A stretch of DNA of 64,000 bases from Kaistia sp. 32K (GCF_016629525.1 NZ_AP024269.1:992001-1056000); one strand, 5' to 3'. Shown: positions 50,815-61,999, counted from the stretch's first letter. The notes: generated by a model from the letters alone, not told the origin. Numbers and translations: made by a program.

Positions 50815-51662
50815 ATTCGATGATGCAGACGCGCGCCGCCAAGCGCTGGATCGACTGGGCCATCATCGCCAGCATGGTGCTGCTCGCCTTCTTCATGCTG
50901 CTGCCGTTCCTGTGGCTGTTCTCGATGTCGTTCCGCTCGGTCGCGGACGCCTACAAGATGCCGCCGAGCTTCCTGCCGCCCAGCCTCGATTTTTCCAACT
51001 ATTGGGCGGTGATGACGTCGAAGGTGCCGTTCCTGAAGATCTACGCCAATTCGGTGATGATCGCGCTGATCGTCACCGTCGGCCAGATGATCACCTGCAC
51101 GCTCGCCGCCTTCGCCTTCGCCCGCCTCCAGTTCCGCGGCCGCAATGCGCTGTTCTTCGCGCTTTTGGTCGGGCTGATGTTCCCGGCCCAGGTGACGATC
51201 CTGCCGATCTATCTCGGCTATGCCCGCATCGGCTTGATCAACAAGCCGATCGGCCTCGCGCTCATGTATCTCACCTCGAGCTTCGGGGTGTTCCTGATGC
51301 GCCAGTTCATGATCAGCCAGCCGAAGGCGCTGGAGGAGGCGGCGCTGATGGACGGCGCCGGCTATCTGAAGATCTTCTGGCGCATTTCGCTGCCCCAGTT
51401 GCGGCCGGCCCTCTCGGCGCTCGGCATCATCACCTTCACCCAGACCTGGAACTATTACTTCCAGGCCAAGGTACTGCTCGGCAAGCAGGACCAGATGACG
51501 CTGCCGCTCGCGATGGATGTCCTGCGCGGCTACATGGGCGCCGGCAATCTCGCTGTTGTCATGGCGGCCATGAGCATGTCGATCCTGCCGGTCGTGCTGC
51601 TTTTCCTCATTGCCCAGAAATTCGTGATCGAAGGCATCACGATGAGCGGCATCAAGAACTAG
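50811..51662 (+). CDS. Sugar ABC transporter permease (second), GH116 operon
   Basis: 283 residues, six membrane helices, EAA loop LEEAALMDGAGYLKIFWRIS; FPAQVTILPIYLGYARIGL is a MalG/UgpE-type landmark. Forms the channel with the upstream permease. Followed 13 bp later by the glycosidase gene. Confidence 0.9.
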   Translation: MNSMMQTRAAKRWIDWAIIASMVLLAFFMLLPFLWLFSMSFRSVADAYKMPPSFLPPSLDFSNYWAVMTSKVPFLKIYANSVMIALIVTVGQMITCTLAAFAFARLQFRGRNALFFALLVGLMFPAQVTILPIYLGYARIGLINKPIGLALMYLTSSFGVFLMRQFMISQPKALEEAALMDGAGYLKIFWRISLPQLRPALSALGIITFTQTWNYYFQAKVLLGKQDQMTLPLAMDVLRGYMGAGNLAVVMAAMSMSILPVVLLFLIAQKFVIEGITMSGIKN

Positions 51663-51675
51663 AACCTCCAGGGAA

Positions 51676-54266
51676 ATGAACCGAATGTGGGAAGATCTCG
51701 CTTCCATCGATACGCGTTTTCACTATGCCGGCGAACGTAGCCGCTATCTGGCCTTTCCGCTCGGCGGCATCGGCTCGGGAGGCCTCTCCATCTCCGGCAG
51801 CGGCCGGCTGGTCGACTGGTCGATCCGCAATCGTCCGGCCCTGCAGGGCTATAACGGCTACTCGCATTTCGCCATCAAGGCGGAGAGGGCGGGCGAACTG
51901 GTCGATGCCCGCGTGCTCAACGGCCCCTATGATCTCAATCCGTCGGGCGCGCCGGGAATCCGCAAGATGTTCGACGGCTTCGGTCATGGCGCCAATCGGC
52001 AGACCCTGGTCGGCGTGCCGCATTTCAAATCCGTCGATTTCTATGGCCGCTTTCCGACCGCCGACCTGGTCTTTACCGATGAGCAGTTTCCCGGCGGCGT
52101 CCGCCTGACGGCGCTCTCGCCGTTCATTCCGCATGAGGATCGCGATTCCTCGATGCCGGTGGCGATGTTCGCCTTCGAGATCGTCAACGATACGGCCGAC
52201 GAGCTGACCTACACGCTCGCCGGAACGCTCGGCAATCATGGCTCGAACAGCGGCCGGCACACCTTCCGCCAGCAGGACGGCATCAGCTCGATGCATCTGA
52301 CCTCGACCGACGAGGATCTGCCGGAGACGGCGCGGGGCGATCTCACCATCGCGACCGATGCCCTCGACGTCGACCATACCGACCACCACTATCGCGGCCA
52401 GTGGTTCGACGATCTCGCCGTCTACTGGAAGGAGTTCGCCCGTCCCGGCCGGTTGCCGAAACGGCATTATGACGAGCCGCGGACGAGCCGGCATATGAGC
52501 CAGCAACCCGAGCACGCGACGCTCGGCGCGCGGGTCACGATCCCCGCCGGCGGCCGCGAGACCGTGCGCTTCGTCATCTCGTGGAGCTTCCCCAAGGGCG
52601 ACGTCTACTGGGCGTTCCGCGCCAAGCCCGATGGCGTGATCCCCGATCGCCCGACGCCGAGCTGGACCAATTATTACGCGACCCAGTGGGCGGATTCGAC
52701 GGCGAGCGCCACCGATGCGCTGAAGCGCTGGGACGAACTCGCCGATGCGACGATCGCGTTTCGCGATGCGCTATTCGGCACCACGCTGCCGGCCGAGGTG
52801 AAGGACGCGGCCAGCGCGACGCTGGCCCTGCTGCGCACCGCCACCGTCATCCGCCTCGAGCATGGCGAGCTCTGGGCCTGGGAGGGCCAGCATACACATG
52901 ACGGATCCTGCGAGGGGAGCTGCACCCACGTGTGGAACTACCAGCAGGCGCTGCCGCATCTCTTTCCGGCCATCGAGCGCACGCTGCGCGAGACCGAGCT
53001 TGCCTACAACATGCTGCCGACCGGCGGCCTGACCTTCCGCCAGAAGCTGCCGCTCGGCTCCGGCTTCGACATCATCGGCCCCTGCGCCGACGGCCATTTC
53101 GGCGCCGTCATCAAGACCTATCGCGAGTGGAAGCTCGCCGGCGACACCGAGTGGCTGCGTCGGCAATGGCCGCGATTGAAGCGCGCCGTCGAATATGCGT
53201 GGAGCCCGGAAAACCCGGACCGCTGGGATCCGGACGAGACCGGCATTCTTTCGGGTCGCCAGCACCAGACGCTCGACATGGAATTGTTCGGACCCAATTC
53301 CTGGCTCGGCTCCATGTATGTCGCGGCGCTGCTCGCGGCGGCCGAGATGGCGGCGTCCATGGGCGATGCGGAATTCTCCGAGAAGACCGCGCGCCTCGGC
53401 AAAGCCGGCGCCGACTACATCAACGACGAATTGTTCAACGGCCGCTGGTTCATCCAGAAGGTCGATCTCTCCGACCAGTCCGTCCTCGTGCCGTTCGATG
53501 TCGGCCGCACGGCCGGCGTGCTCGCCGACGGGTTCATGGAAACCTACTGGTCCGAGGAATTCTCCGAGCTCAAATACCAGATGGGCGAGGGCTGCATCTC
53601 CGACCAGATCCTCGGCCAGTGGCATGCCGAAGTCGCCGGCCTTGGGGCGTTCCTCGACGGCGACAAGGTCCGGACGGCGCTGCGCTCCGTGCACGCCAAC
53701 AATTTCCTGCCGTCGCTCGACGACCATTTCAATCCCTGTCGCAACTATGCCTATGAGGACGAGGCCGGGCTCTTGATCGCCACCTATCCGGAGGGCATCC
53801 GCCAGCCGATGGTCGCGGCCCCCTATGCCGAGGAGGTCTGGACCGGCATCGAATACATGTCGGCCTCGCACCTGATCATGCACGGCCTCGTCGAGGAGGG
53901 CCTCGACATCGTCCGCGCAGCCCGCAACCGCCATGACGGCGCCCGTCGCAACCCGTGGAACGACATCGAATGCGGCTCCTACTACGCGCGCTCGATGTCG
54001 GCCTGGCAGCTCGTCAATGCCTTTTCGGGTCTTGCCGCCGATTTCGTCGCGGGAACGCTCGGCTTCGCGCCGAAGGGAAGCGGCGACTACCGCCTGTTCT
54101 GGTCCGCCGGCAAGGGCTTCGGAACCTTGACGAAGACGGGCGAGACGCTCACGCTTTCGGTCGAAGGCGGCTCGCTCGATGCCCGGGAGGTCCAGGTCGA
54201 CGGGCGCCGGCATTCCGGGCCCGTAGCGCTCGGAGCGGGGGAGAGCCTCGTGCTGCAGGTGTCCTG

Positions 54267-54267
<1 letters not shown>
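51676..54267 (+). CDS. GH116-family beta-glycosidase (GBA2-like)
   Basis: 863 residues. N-terminal beta-sandwich with YLAFPLGGIGSGGLSISGSG and VDWSIRNRP, C-terminal (alpha/alpha)6 domain with CTHVWNYQQALPHLFPAIER, DGHFGAVIKTYREWKLAGD, LDMELFGPNSWLGSMYVAAL, ISDQILGQWHAEVAGLG and NPWNDIECGSYYARSM. These are family GH116 landmarks (beta-glucosidase, beta-xylosidase, glucosylceramidase activities). No signal peptide, so it should act on substrate already imported by the surrounding ABC system. I do not assign catalytic residues by number. Embedded between permease and ATPase genes; the stop shares one base with the next ATG. Confidence 0.88.
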
Positions 54268-55370
<1,103 letters not shown>

Positions 55371-55395
55371 GCCACGGCCCAAAAGCGGCCGATCG

Positions 55396-56142
55396 CTATA
55401 GCTCGACGCGGAAGCGGTAGCGGTCGGCCCGATAGGTCACCACGGCGAACTCGACCGGCATGCCGGCGGCGGATTTCGCGATGCGGGTGACCACCAGCAC
55501 GGCCGAGGCGGGCTCGACGTCGAGCAGGCGCGCGATCTCGTCGCTTGCCAGATTGGCCTCGATGAACTCGACGCCGCCCGAGATCTCGACCTCGAGATTC
55601 TCGCGCAGCCACGCATAGAGCGATCCGCCGGCCAGTTGCCCCTCGGTCGGCGGCTCGACGCTGCCGAAGAGATCCGGACGGATCCACGAGACCGAATAGC
55701 CCATCAGCCGGTCGTTCGCCCGGAGCAGGCGGTCCGAGCGGAACGGCTTGTCGGACGAGGCGAGGCCCAACGCATGCGCGACCTCGCCGCTGGCCTGCTC
55801 CCAGCCGGCCGAAAGGACGGCGAAGGAAGGCTTCAGCCCGCGCAGCAGCATGTCTTCGGTGAAGCCGCGGATCTGGTTGACCGGCTGGTCGACCCGGCCG
55901 CCGAGCACGATCGACCCGACGCCGGAGCGGCGCGTGATCAACCCTTCCTGCACCAGCTTGTTCAGCGCCGAGCGCGCGGTGGTGCGGCTGACGTCGAACA
56001 CATCGTTCAGATGCGCCTCGGTCGGCATGACGTCGCCGGCCTGGAATTCGCCCTCGACGATCGACTGCCTGAGGATGTTGGCGATCTGAAACCACTTCGG
56101 CGCGCCGTCGTCCGAAAGTCGTGTCGCGTCCCAGCCCATCAT
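55396..56142 (-). CDS. GntR-family regulator, HutC/UTRA type
   Basis: 248 residues. Winged helix at the N-terminus (PKWFQIANILRQSIVEGEFQ, LNDVFDVSRTTARSALNKL, TRRSGVGSIVLGG) and a UTRA ligand domain (VLVVTRIAKSAAGMPVEFAV, ADRYRFRVEL). Divergent from the PfkB gene. TGTCATGACA-type sites on both sides of the gap make it the likely regulator of the PfkB-BtpA-importer operon and of itself. Confidence 0.9.
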   Translation of the reverse strand: MMGWDATRLSDDGAPKWFQIANILRQSIVEGEFQAGDVMPTEAHLNDVFDVSRTTARSALNKLVQEGLITRRSGVGSIVLGGRVDQPVNQIRGFTEDMLLRGLKPSFAVLSAGWEQASGEVAHALGLASSDKPFRSDRLLRANDRLMGYSVSWIRPDLFGSVEPPTEGQLAGGSLYAWLRENLEVEISGGVEFIEANLASDEIARLLDVEPASAVLVVTRIAKSAAGMPVEFAVVTYRADRYRFRVEL

Positions 56143-56153
56143 ATCCCGCCAAA

Positions 56154-56163
56154 TGTCATGACA
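56154..56163. promoter_or_regulatory. GntR-type operator, regulator side
   Basis: TGTCATGACA, a perfect 10-bp palindrome 12 bp upstream of the GntR start codon. Its shape (TGT-n4-ACA) is the HutC-subfamily pattern. Confidence 0.6.
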
Positions 56164-56342
56164 ATTGCCTGATTTATCATCCCGGACAGCGGGACGGCAA
56201 GGGCATCGCGGCCGCTCATTCCGCGACGTGGCAAAATGAGAGACCTCCCGGACGCAGCGTTGCCCTGGATTTAGTCCAAATGATCAAATTATAGCCAATT
56301 CATTCTTCAGCGCATTTTTTGCGCAATACCCGCTTGCTCAAA

Positions 56343-56352
56343 TGTAATGACA
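56343..56352. promoter_or_regulatory. GntR-type operator, kinase side
   Basis: TGTAATGACA differs from the regulator-side site by one base and lies 39 bp before the kinase start. The region 56240-56370 is AT-rich (for example CAAATTATAGCCAATT) and is the likely promoter. Confidence 0.55.
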
Positions 56353-56390
56353 AAGTTACAAATCAAACCATCGCATGGGAGGACGCCTTG

Positions 56391-57275
56391 GTGCACTACC
56401 TTTTTGTCGGCGATATCAGCCTGGATCTGAGCCTGCAGGCGCCGCACATGCCGGCGCCGGACGAGAAGGTGCACTGCACCGCCTCGACCGAGGGCATGGG
56501 TGGCGTCGTCACCAACACGGCCGTCGCCTTCTCCCGCGCCGGCGGCGACGCGGCGCTCGCCATCCAGCTCGGCGACGACCACGCCTCCGTCCAGGTGCGC
56601 CACGAGCTCGAGGCGATGCGCCTCGATCTCAGGCCGGCGATCGTGCCGGGCGGGCTCTGCCGCGTCGTGACGATGATCGAGCCGCATGGCGAGAAGCGGC
56701 TGCTGCTCTATCCGGGCGTCTCGATCTATCCCGACGACGCCGCGGTTCAGGCGCTCCGCCTCGACGACGTCGCCCATCTCCACACCGCCTGCTTCGGCCC
56801 GGCCGCCCCGGCGCTGGTCGCGCGGGCGCGGCAGGCCGGCATCCGCTGGTCGATCGACCTGGAGCCGGCGAGTTTTCAGGGCGGCATCGCCACTCTGGCT
56901 CCGGTTCTGGACGGCGCCCGTGTCGTCTTCGTCAACGACCGCGCCGCCGATGTGATCGGCCGCGATCCGATCGCCCGCCTGCGTGATCTTGGTGTCGGCG
57001 ATGTGGTGCGGACGCGCGGCCCCCTCGGCGCCGAGCTCTACCTTGAGACGGGCGAGATGCTGTACGCGCCGCCGCCCAAGGGCCTCGACATCGTCGACAC
57101 GACCGGCGCGGGCGATTGCCTCGCCGGCTGGTTCCTCGCCGGCCTCGCCGCCGGCTGGCGCATCGACATCGTGCTGGCGCGCGCCGTGCGCGCCGCGTCG
57201 ATCGCCTGCACCCGGGTCGGCGCGCAGACCGCCTACCCGACGCTTTCCGAACTCGAAATTCACGAACAGGACTGA
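56391..57275 (+). CDS. PfkB-family sugar kinase
   Basis: 294 residues. Ribokinase fold with GMGGVVTNTAVAFSRAGGDA (the Gly-rich substrate motif) and the C-terminal signature DTTGAGDCLAGWFLAGLA carrying the catalytic Asp. Start at GTG 56391, eight bases after GGGAGG; TTG 56388 is just possible. Phosphorylates an imported sugar or related compound, probably the ligand of the CUT2 importer encoded downstream. Nine bases from the BtpA gene. Confidence 0.88.
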   Translation: MHYLFVGDISLDLSLQAPHMPAPDEKVHCTASTEGMGGVVTNTAVAFSRAGGDAALAIQLGDDHASVQVRHELEAMRLDLRPAIVPGGLCRVVTMIEPHGEKRLLLYPGVSIYPDDAAVQALRLDDVAHLHTACFGPAAPALVARARQAGIRWSIDLEPASFQGGIATLAPVLDGARVVFVNDRAADVIGRDPIARLRDLGVGDVVRTRGPLGAELYLETGEMLYAPPPKGLDIVDTTGAGDCLAGWFLAGLAAGWRIDIVLARAVRAASIACTRVGAQTAYPTLSELEIHEQD

Positions 57276-57284
57276 AGAGGTAAA

Positions 57285-58130
57285 ATGTCTCCCCCCATCG
57301 TGATGCCGGCCAAGCCGAGCGCCCTCGAAACCCATTTCGACAAGAAGAAGCCGATCATCGGCGTCGTGCATCTGCGCGCGCTCCCCGGCGCGCCCCGCTA
57401 TGAGGGCGAGGCGATGCGCGACATCATCGCCGCGGCGCTGCGCGACGCGCGCACGCTCGCCGATGGCGGCATCGACGGCATCATGGTCGAGAACGCCAGC
57501 GACATGCCGTTCTCCCGCCCCGAGCATATCGGCTTCGAGACCGTGGCCGCGCTCTCGGTCGTCTGCCAGGAGATCCGCAACGCCGTCAGCGCGCCGATCG
57601 GCATCACCTGCGTGGCGAACGGCGCCATTCCCGGCCTCGCCGTCGCCAAGGCGGTCGGTGCGCGATGGGTACGCGTCAACCAGTGGGTCAATGCCTATGT
57701 CGCCAATGAGGGCTTCCTGAACGGCCCGGCCGCCGAGGCGCTGCGCTACCGCGCGCAGATCGGCGCCAAGGATGTTTCCATCTTCGCCGACGTGCATGTG
57801 AAGTTCGGCGCCCACGCCATCACCGGCGACCGCTCGATCACCGAGCAGGCGACCGATGCCGAATGGTTTGACGCCGACGTGCTGATCGCCACCGGCACCC
57901 GCACCGGCTCGCCGACCCAGCCCGAAGAAGTGGCCGAAGTCCGCGCCGGCACCAATTTGCCTGTCATCGTCGGCTCCGGCCTGTCGCCCGAGCAGGTGCC
58001 GAGCCTGATGCCGGTCGCCGACGGCGCCATCGTCGGGCAATGGCTGAAAGTGGATTCGCGCTGGTGGAACCCGGTCGACCCCGTCCGCGTCGAGCGACTG
58101 ATGAACGCGGTCGAAAAGGCGCGGACATGA
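57285..58130 (+). CDS. BtpA/SgcQ-family TIM-barrel protein
   Basis: 281 residues: PIIGVVHLRALPGAPRYEG, GIDGIMVENASDMPFSRPE, WVRVNQWVNAYVANEGFLNG, DVHVKFGAHAITGDRS, LIATGTRTGSPTQPEEV, PVIVGSGLSPEQV. The last two segments form a phosphate-binding site as in other TIM barrels. Family members include cyanobacterial BtpA and E. coli SgcQ, neither with a settled reaction. Placed after a PfkB kinase, it may act on the phosphorylated product. The stop overlaps the next start by 4 bp. Confidence 0.88.
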   Translation: MSPPIVMPAKPSALETHFDKKKPIIGVVHLRALPGAPRYEGEAMRDIIAAALRDARTLADGGIDGIMVENASDMPFSRPEHIGFETVAALSVVCQEIRNAVSAPIGITCVANGAIPGLAVAKAVGARWVRVNQWVNAYVANEGFLNGPAAEALRYRAQIGAKDVSIFADVHVKFGAHAITGDRSITEQATDAEWFDADVLIATGTRTGSPTQPEEVAEVRAGTNLPVIVGSGLSPEQVPSLMPVADGAIVGQWLKVDSRWWNPVDPVRVERLMNAVEKART

Positions 58131-58861
58131 CCAGCCTCACCGGAGATACCGACGTCTTCGCGTCGGCGTCGTCAGGCGCGTCGCCCAGGGCCTCGGTGAT
58201 GTTCGTCGCGACGCGTCAGGACGAGCTGCCCGGCGTCTATGGCGAAGAGCACCGCCGCGCCATCCTGGCCGTGCTCGACGAACTCGCCGCCGAGGGCTGG
58301 ACGCTGTCGCTGCGCCGCGTCTTCGATCCAGAGGCCCCCAACGTGGCGCGGGCGCTCGACACCGGCTTCACCCACACGCACGACATCGCCGGCGTGTTCG
58401 AGGCGCCCGACCTCGAGAGCGCGCTCGCCGGGACCATCCGGCTCGAAAAGGCCGGCTGGGCGCGGGCCTTCCGGACGGAATGGCTGATGGGCGTCAAGGA
58501 ATTCGCGCCCGTCCTGGGCAAGGGCGCGCTTACCGATCACGGCTGGTCCTTCCTGGCGCTCTGGGAATGGAACGACCAGTGGTGCGAGGCGACGCCGGAC
58601 GAGCGCACCGAATACGACTTCGAGTGCGACATCGCCTTCAAGGGCGACCTGGCGCTCGGCGTCAACATCGCCGGCCGCCACCGCATGGACTGGTCGCATT
58701 CCTGGCACCATCTCGGCGCCTGGGAGATCGACGGCCCCGACACCGCCGACGCCGCCATCCGCGGCCACGAGCGCGTGGCCGACTTCAAGTTCACCACATC
58801 GCGTCACATCGTGGGCCGCCTCGCGCCGCTCGCGGACCTGATCGCTCCGAGGCACGGCTGA
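58127..58861 (+). CDS. Unrecognised protein of the PfkB-BtpA cluster (long)
   Basis: 244 residues, no signal peptide or membrane segment. I do not recognise a named family. Visible features: SVMFVATRQDELPGVYGEEH, LDELAAEGWTLSLRRVFDPE, WSFLALWEWNDQWCEATPDE, and a His/Trp-rich stretch GRHRMDWSHSWHHLGAWEID that could bind metal. ATG 58127 overlaps the BtpA stop (ATGA), and the next gene begins one base after its end, so it is a firm operon member and probably a pathway enzyme or sensor. Confidence 0.7.
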   Translation: MTSLTGDTDVFASASSGASPRASVMFVATRQDELPGVYGEEHRRAILAVLDELAAEGWTLSLRRVFDPEAPNVARALDTGFTHTHDIAGVFEAPDLESALAGTIRLEKAGWARAFRTEWLMGVKEFAPVLGKGALTDHGWSFLALWEWNDQWCEATPDERTEYDFECDIAFKGDLALGVNIAGRHRMDWSHSWHHLGAWEIDGPDTADAAIRGHERVADFKFTTSRHIVGRLAPLADLIAPRHG

Positions 58862-58862
58862 C

Positions 58863-59162
58863 ATGACCCAATCCGTCTGGATCCACTATTCCCGCCCGCG
58901 TCCGCACTGGTACCTGCTGGACGACCAGGAGAAGCAGGCGCTCGCCGACGCCTGGCAGGCCGTCCGCGATGGCGCGAAGGCCGGCGGCGCCGAGTTCCAC
59001 GGCCGCTTCCACATCCGCGGCCAGCACGACTTCCAGGAAGTCGAGATCTGGAAGTTCGCCGGCACCACCGAGGCGTTCAACCATTGGCAGGCGCTCTGCG
59101 CAGCGCGCTACAACGAGTTCTACGCCTTCTCGAACAATATCGGCCTGGAAACGGGCACATGA
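58863..59162 (+). CDS. Unrecognised small protein, possibly dimeric alpha-beta barrel
   Basis: 99 residues, predicted by eye as strand-helix-strand-helix: [71 protein letters not shown]. This resembles the ferredoxin-like fold of antibiotic-biosynthesis-monooxygenase or darcynin-like proteins, but I have no family match. One base after the previous gene, and its stop overlaps the ATPase start. Conserved-looking His, Trp and Tyr residues suggest a small enzyme. Confidence 0.7.
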   Translation: MTQSVWIHYSRPRPHWYLLDDQEKQALADAWQAVRDGAKAGGAEFHGRFHIRGQHDFQEVEIWKFAGTTEAFNHWQALCAARYNEFYAFSNNIGLETGT

Positions 59163-59923
59163 GCGCGCCGCTGCTGGAAGCGACCGGCATCCGGCGCACA
59201 TTCGGCCATGTGCAGGCCCTGAAAGGCGCCGATTTCCGGGTCATGCCGGGCGAGATCGTCGCGCTGATCGGCGACAACGGCGCTGGCAAGTCGACCCTCG
59301 TCAAGATCCTCTCCGGCGCCGACAGGCCGGACGAGGGCACGCTCCGGGTCGAGGGAAGGGCGGTGACCTTCACCTCGCCGCTCGACGCGCAGGCATGCGG
59401 CATCGCCACGGTCTACCAGGACCTGGCGCTCGCCCCCGACCTGACGCCGGCCGACAATCTCTTCCTCGGCCGGGAGCTCACCCGCAGCGGCCTTCTCGGC
59501 AAACTCGGCTTCCTCGACCGTCGCACCATGCAGCGTCAGGCGGTCGACCAGTTCGCCAAGCTCGGCGTCCAGCTGAAGTCGCAGCGCGTGTCGATCGCCT
59601 CGCTCTCGGGTGGCCAGCAGCAATCCGTCGCCATCGCCCGCGCGGCGATGTGGGCGAGCAAGCTCGTCATCCTCGACGAGCCGACCGCCGCGCTCGGCGT
59701 GGTCCAGACGCAGCGCGTGCTCGACCTCTGCCGCCGCGTCCGCGACGCCGGAACCTCCGTCGTCCTGATCAGCCACAACATGCCCCAGGTTCTGGAGGTC
59801 GCCGACCGCGTGCACGTGCTGCGCCTCGGCCAGACGGTCGCCGACCTCCGCGCCGCCGAGGCGAGCGTCGAGGACCTGGTGCGCGAAATGACCAGCGGGC
59901 AAGCCAAGGAGCTGGCAGCATGA
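59159..59923 (+). CDS. CUT2 sugar ABC transporter ATPase (single-domain, FrcA-like)
   Basis: 254 residues with one nucleotide-binding domain: Walker [11 protein letters not shown]-loop [11 protein letters not shown], signature [15 protein letters not shown], Walker [12 protein letters not shown], switch LISHNMPQV. Most CUT2 ATPases (RbsA, LsrA) are two-domain; one-domain forms such as FrcA of Sinorhizobium act as dimers. Overlaps both neighbours by 4 bp. Confidence 0.9.
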   Translation: MSAPLLEATGIRRTFGHVQALKGADFRVMPGEIVALIGDNGAGKSTLVKILSGADRPDEGTLRVEGRAVTFTSPLDAQACGIATVYQDLALAPDLTPADNLFLGRELTRSGLLGKLGFLDRRTMQRQAVDQFAKLGVQLKSQRVSIASLSGGQQQSVAIARAAMWASKLVILDEPTAALGVVQTQRVLDLCRRVRDAGTSVVLISHNMPQVLEVADRVHVLRLGQTVADLRAAEASVEDLVREMTSGQAKELAA

Positions 59924-60954
59924 GCAACGAACTCGCCATCTCCCCCGTCGAGACCACGGAGGACCGCCTGCTGCGGCTGGTCGCCGGCGGCTGGATCTTC
60001 CTCCTGCTGCTGGCCCTGATCGCGATCTTCCTGGTGCTGAAGCCGGCCCAGTTCGGCTCCGGCTACAATGTGCAGCAGCTCTTCATCAACGCGGCCATCC
60101 TGCTGGTGCTGGCCGTCGGCCAGACCTATGTCGTGATCACGTCGGGCATCGACCTCTCGGTCGGCTCGGTGCTGGTCTTCGCCTCGGTCGTCTCGGCCAA
60201 GCTGATGCTGCTCCTTTCCGGCGCCGGCGGCACCACTTACGGCACCACCGCCGCCGGCTGGGACATCATCGCGATCGGCACGGTCGCGGCGCTGCTGGTC
60301 GGCGCTGCCTGGGGCGCCTTCAACGGCATCCTGATCGCCGTGACCAAGATCCCGCCGCTCATCGTCACGCTCGGCACCATGGGCATGGCGCTCGGCGGGG
60401 CGCAGATCCTGTCCGGCGGCGTCGACGTCCGCGCCATGCCGGAACTGCTGGTCACCCATGTCGGCTCCGGCCGCATCCTCGGCATCCCGGTGCTGGTCGT
60501 GATCGCCGCCGTCACCGTCATCATCGCCGGCATCGTGCTGCACCTGACCCGCTTCGGCATGCATGTCTTCGCGGTCGGCTCCAACGCCGAGGCGAGCCGC
60601 CGCAGCGGCATCCCGACGACGGCGCGGCTGATCCAGGTCTACGCGATCTCGGGGCTCATGGCCGGCATCGCCGCCGTCATGTCCAACGCCCGCTTCTCGA
60701 CCACCACCATCAATGGCCACGCCATGGACAACCTCGCCACCATCTCGGCGGTGGTGCTCGGCGGCACCAGCCTTTTCGGCGGCGTCGGCAGCGTGTTCGG
60801 CACGGTCGTGGGCGTCTTCATTCCCATCATCCTGCTCAATGGCTTCGTCATCCTCGGCATTCCGCCGTTCTGGCAGACGGTCGCCATGGGTGGCGTGCTG
60901 ATCCTCGCCGTCTGGATCGACCAACTGAAGCGACGGCTTCGCAAACGGGGCTAG
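59920..60954 (+). CDS. CUT2 sugar ABC transporter permease (FrcC-like)
   Basis: 344 residues, about ten membrane helices: [78 protein letters not shown]. Single permease gene, so the channel is a homodimer as in Rbs and Frc systems. ATG 59920 overlaps the ATPase stop. Confidence 0.9.
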   Translation: MSNELAISPVETTEDRLLRLVAGGWIFLLLLALIAIFLVLKPAQFGSGYNVQQLFINAAILLVLAVGQTYVVITSGIDLSVGSVLVFASVVSAKLMLLLSGAGGTTYGTTAAGWDIIAIGTVAALLVGAAWGAFNGILIAVTKIPPLIVTLGTMGMALGGAQILSGGVDVRAMPELLVTHVGSGRILGIPVLVVIAAVTVIIAGIVLHLTRFGMHVFAVGSNAEASRRSGIPTTARLIQVYAISGLMAGIAAVMSNARFSTTTINGHAMDNLATISAVVLGGTSLFGGVGSVFGTVVGVFIPIILLNGFVILGIPPFWQTVAMGGVLILAVWIDQLKRRLRKRG

Positions 60955-60992
60955 CGCCACGCACGCTCCGCAATACCAAAGGGGAATAAACA

Positions 60993-61946
60993 ATGACAAA
61001 GACGATCGTTTCGGCGGCGGTAGGCCTCGTGCTGACCTCGCTCTCGGCCTCAGGCGCCTTCGCCCAGGATGCCAACACCGTGGCCCTCGTGCTCGGCTCG
61101 AGCGGTAGCCCGTTCTACCAGGCCATGCAGTGCGGCGCGCAGGCCCGCGCCAAGGAACTCGGCCTGTCTCTCACGGTCTCGGCGGCCGACCAGTTCGCCG
61201 CCGACGCGCAGATTCCGGTGGTCAACGCCGTGACGGCGAGCGCCCCCAAGGTCGCCGCCATCGTGCCGACCGACATGCAGGCGCTGATCCCGCCGATGCG
61301 TGAGCTGGCCGGGCGCGGCACGCAGGTGATCACGGTCGACCAGACCATCTCCGACCCCTCGATCCTGAAGACCCAGGTTCTGACCGACAACAAGGCCGGC
61401 GGCGGCATGGCGGCCGACGCGCTGGCGGCGCTGATCGGCAAGAAGGGCAAGGTGCTTGTGATCACCCAGCCGCCGGGCTCGCTGGCCCAGGACGCGCGCG
61501 AGGCCGGCTTCGCCGCGACGCTCGCCGCGAAGTATCCGGACATCCAGTATCTCGGCCCGCAGTACCAGTCGAACGATCCGCAGCGCGCCGCCGAGATCGT
61601 CACCTCGACGCTCTCCGCGCATCCGGACCTCGCCGGCGTGTTCTCGACCAACGACCAGGGCGCAATCGGCGCGATCACGGGCCTCCGCCAGGCCGGCGCG
61701 GTCGGCAAGGTGAAGATGGTGGCCTATGACGCCGCCAGCGCCGAGGTCGCCGCGCTGAAGAACGGAGAGCTGCAGGGCCTGATCGCCCAGAGCCCGAGCC
61801 AGCAGGGCGCCGTCGCGATGGACATCGCCGCGAAGCTGATCGCCGGCCAGGCCGTCGAGCCGGTCACCATGGCCGAGATCGTCGCCATCGGCGCCGACCA
61901 GCCGGAACTCGCCGACAAGTACGAATACGTCGCCGGCTGCATGTAG
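60993..61946 (+). CDS. CUT2 sugar ABC transporter substrate-binding protein
   Basis: 317 residues. Signal peptide cleaved near GAFAQ; ribose-binding-protein fold with ALVLGSSGSPFYQAMQCGAQ, AAIVPTDMQALIPPM, VITVDQTISDP, GVFSTNDQGAIGAITGL. The cysteine in MQCGAQ and one at the C-terminus (AGCM) could form a disulfide. GGGGA lies before ATG 60993. The gene is last in the operon, whereas the binding protein usually comes first. A terminator follows. Confidence 0.9.
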   Translation: MTKTIVSAAVGLVLTSLSASGAFAQDANTVALVLGSSGSPFYQAMQCGAQARAKELGLSLTVSAADQFAADAQIPVVNAVTASAPKVAAIVPTDMQALIPPMRELAGRGTQVITVDQTISDPSILKTQVLTDNKAGGGMAADALAALIGKKGKVLVITQPPGSLAQDAREAGFAATLAAKYPDIQYLGPQYQSNDPQRAAEIVTSTLSAHPDLAGVFSTNDQGAIGAITGLRQAGAVGKVKMVAYDAASAEVAALKNGELQGLIAQSPSQQGAVAMDIAAKLIAGQAVEPVTMAEIVAIGADQPELADKYEYVAGCM

Positions 61947-61953
61947 CCTCTCC

Positions 61954-61981
61954 GTGGCCGCCCAACTCCCGGGGCGGCCAC
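61954..61981. terminator. Terminator between convergent importer operons
   Basis: GTGGCCGCCC / GGGCGGCCAC, a perfect 10-bp stem with an eight-base loop, followed on the plus strand by CTTTCTCT. Eight bases after the binding-protein stop; the minus-strand peptide-importer gene ends at 62000. Confidence 0.8.
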
Positions 61982-61999
61982 CTTTCTCTCCGCGATTGG

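Noticed and set aside
56307..58040. Minus-strand open frame (about 577 codons) opposite the PfkB and BtpA genes
   Set aside because: Gly/Arg/Asp-rich with no domain; both plus-strand genes are well supported.
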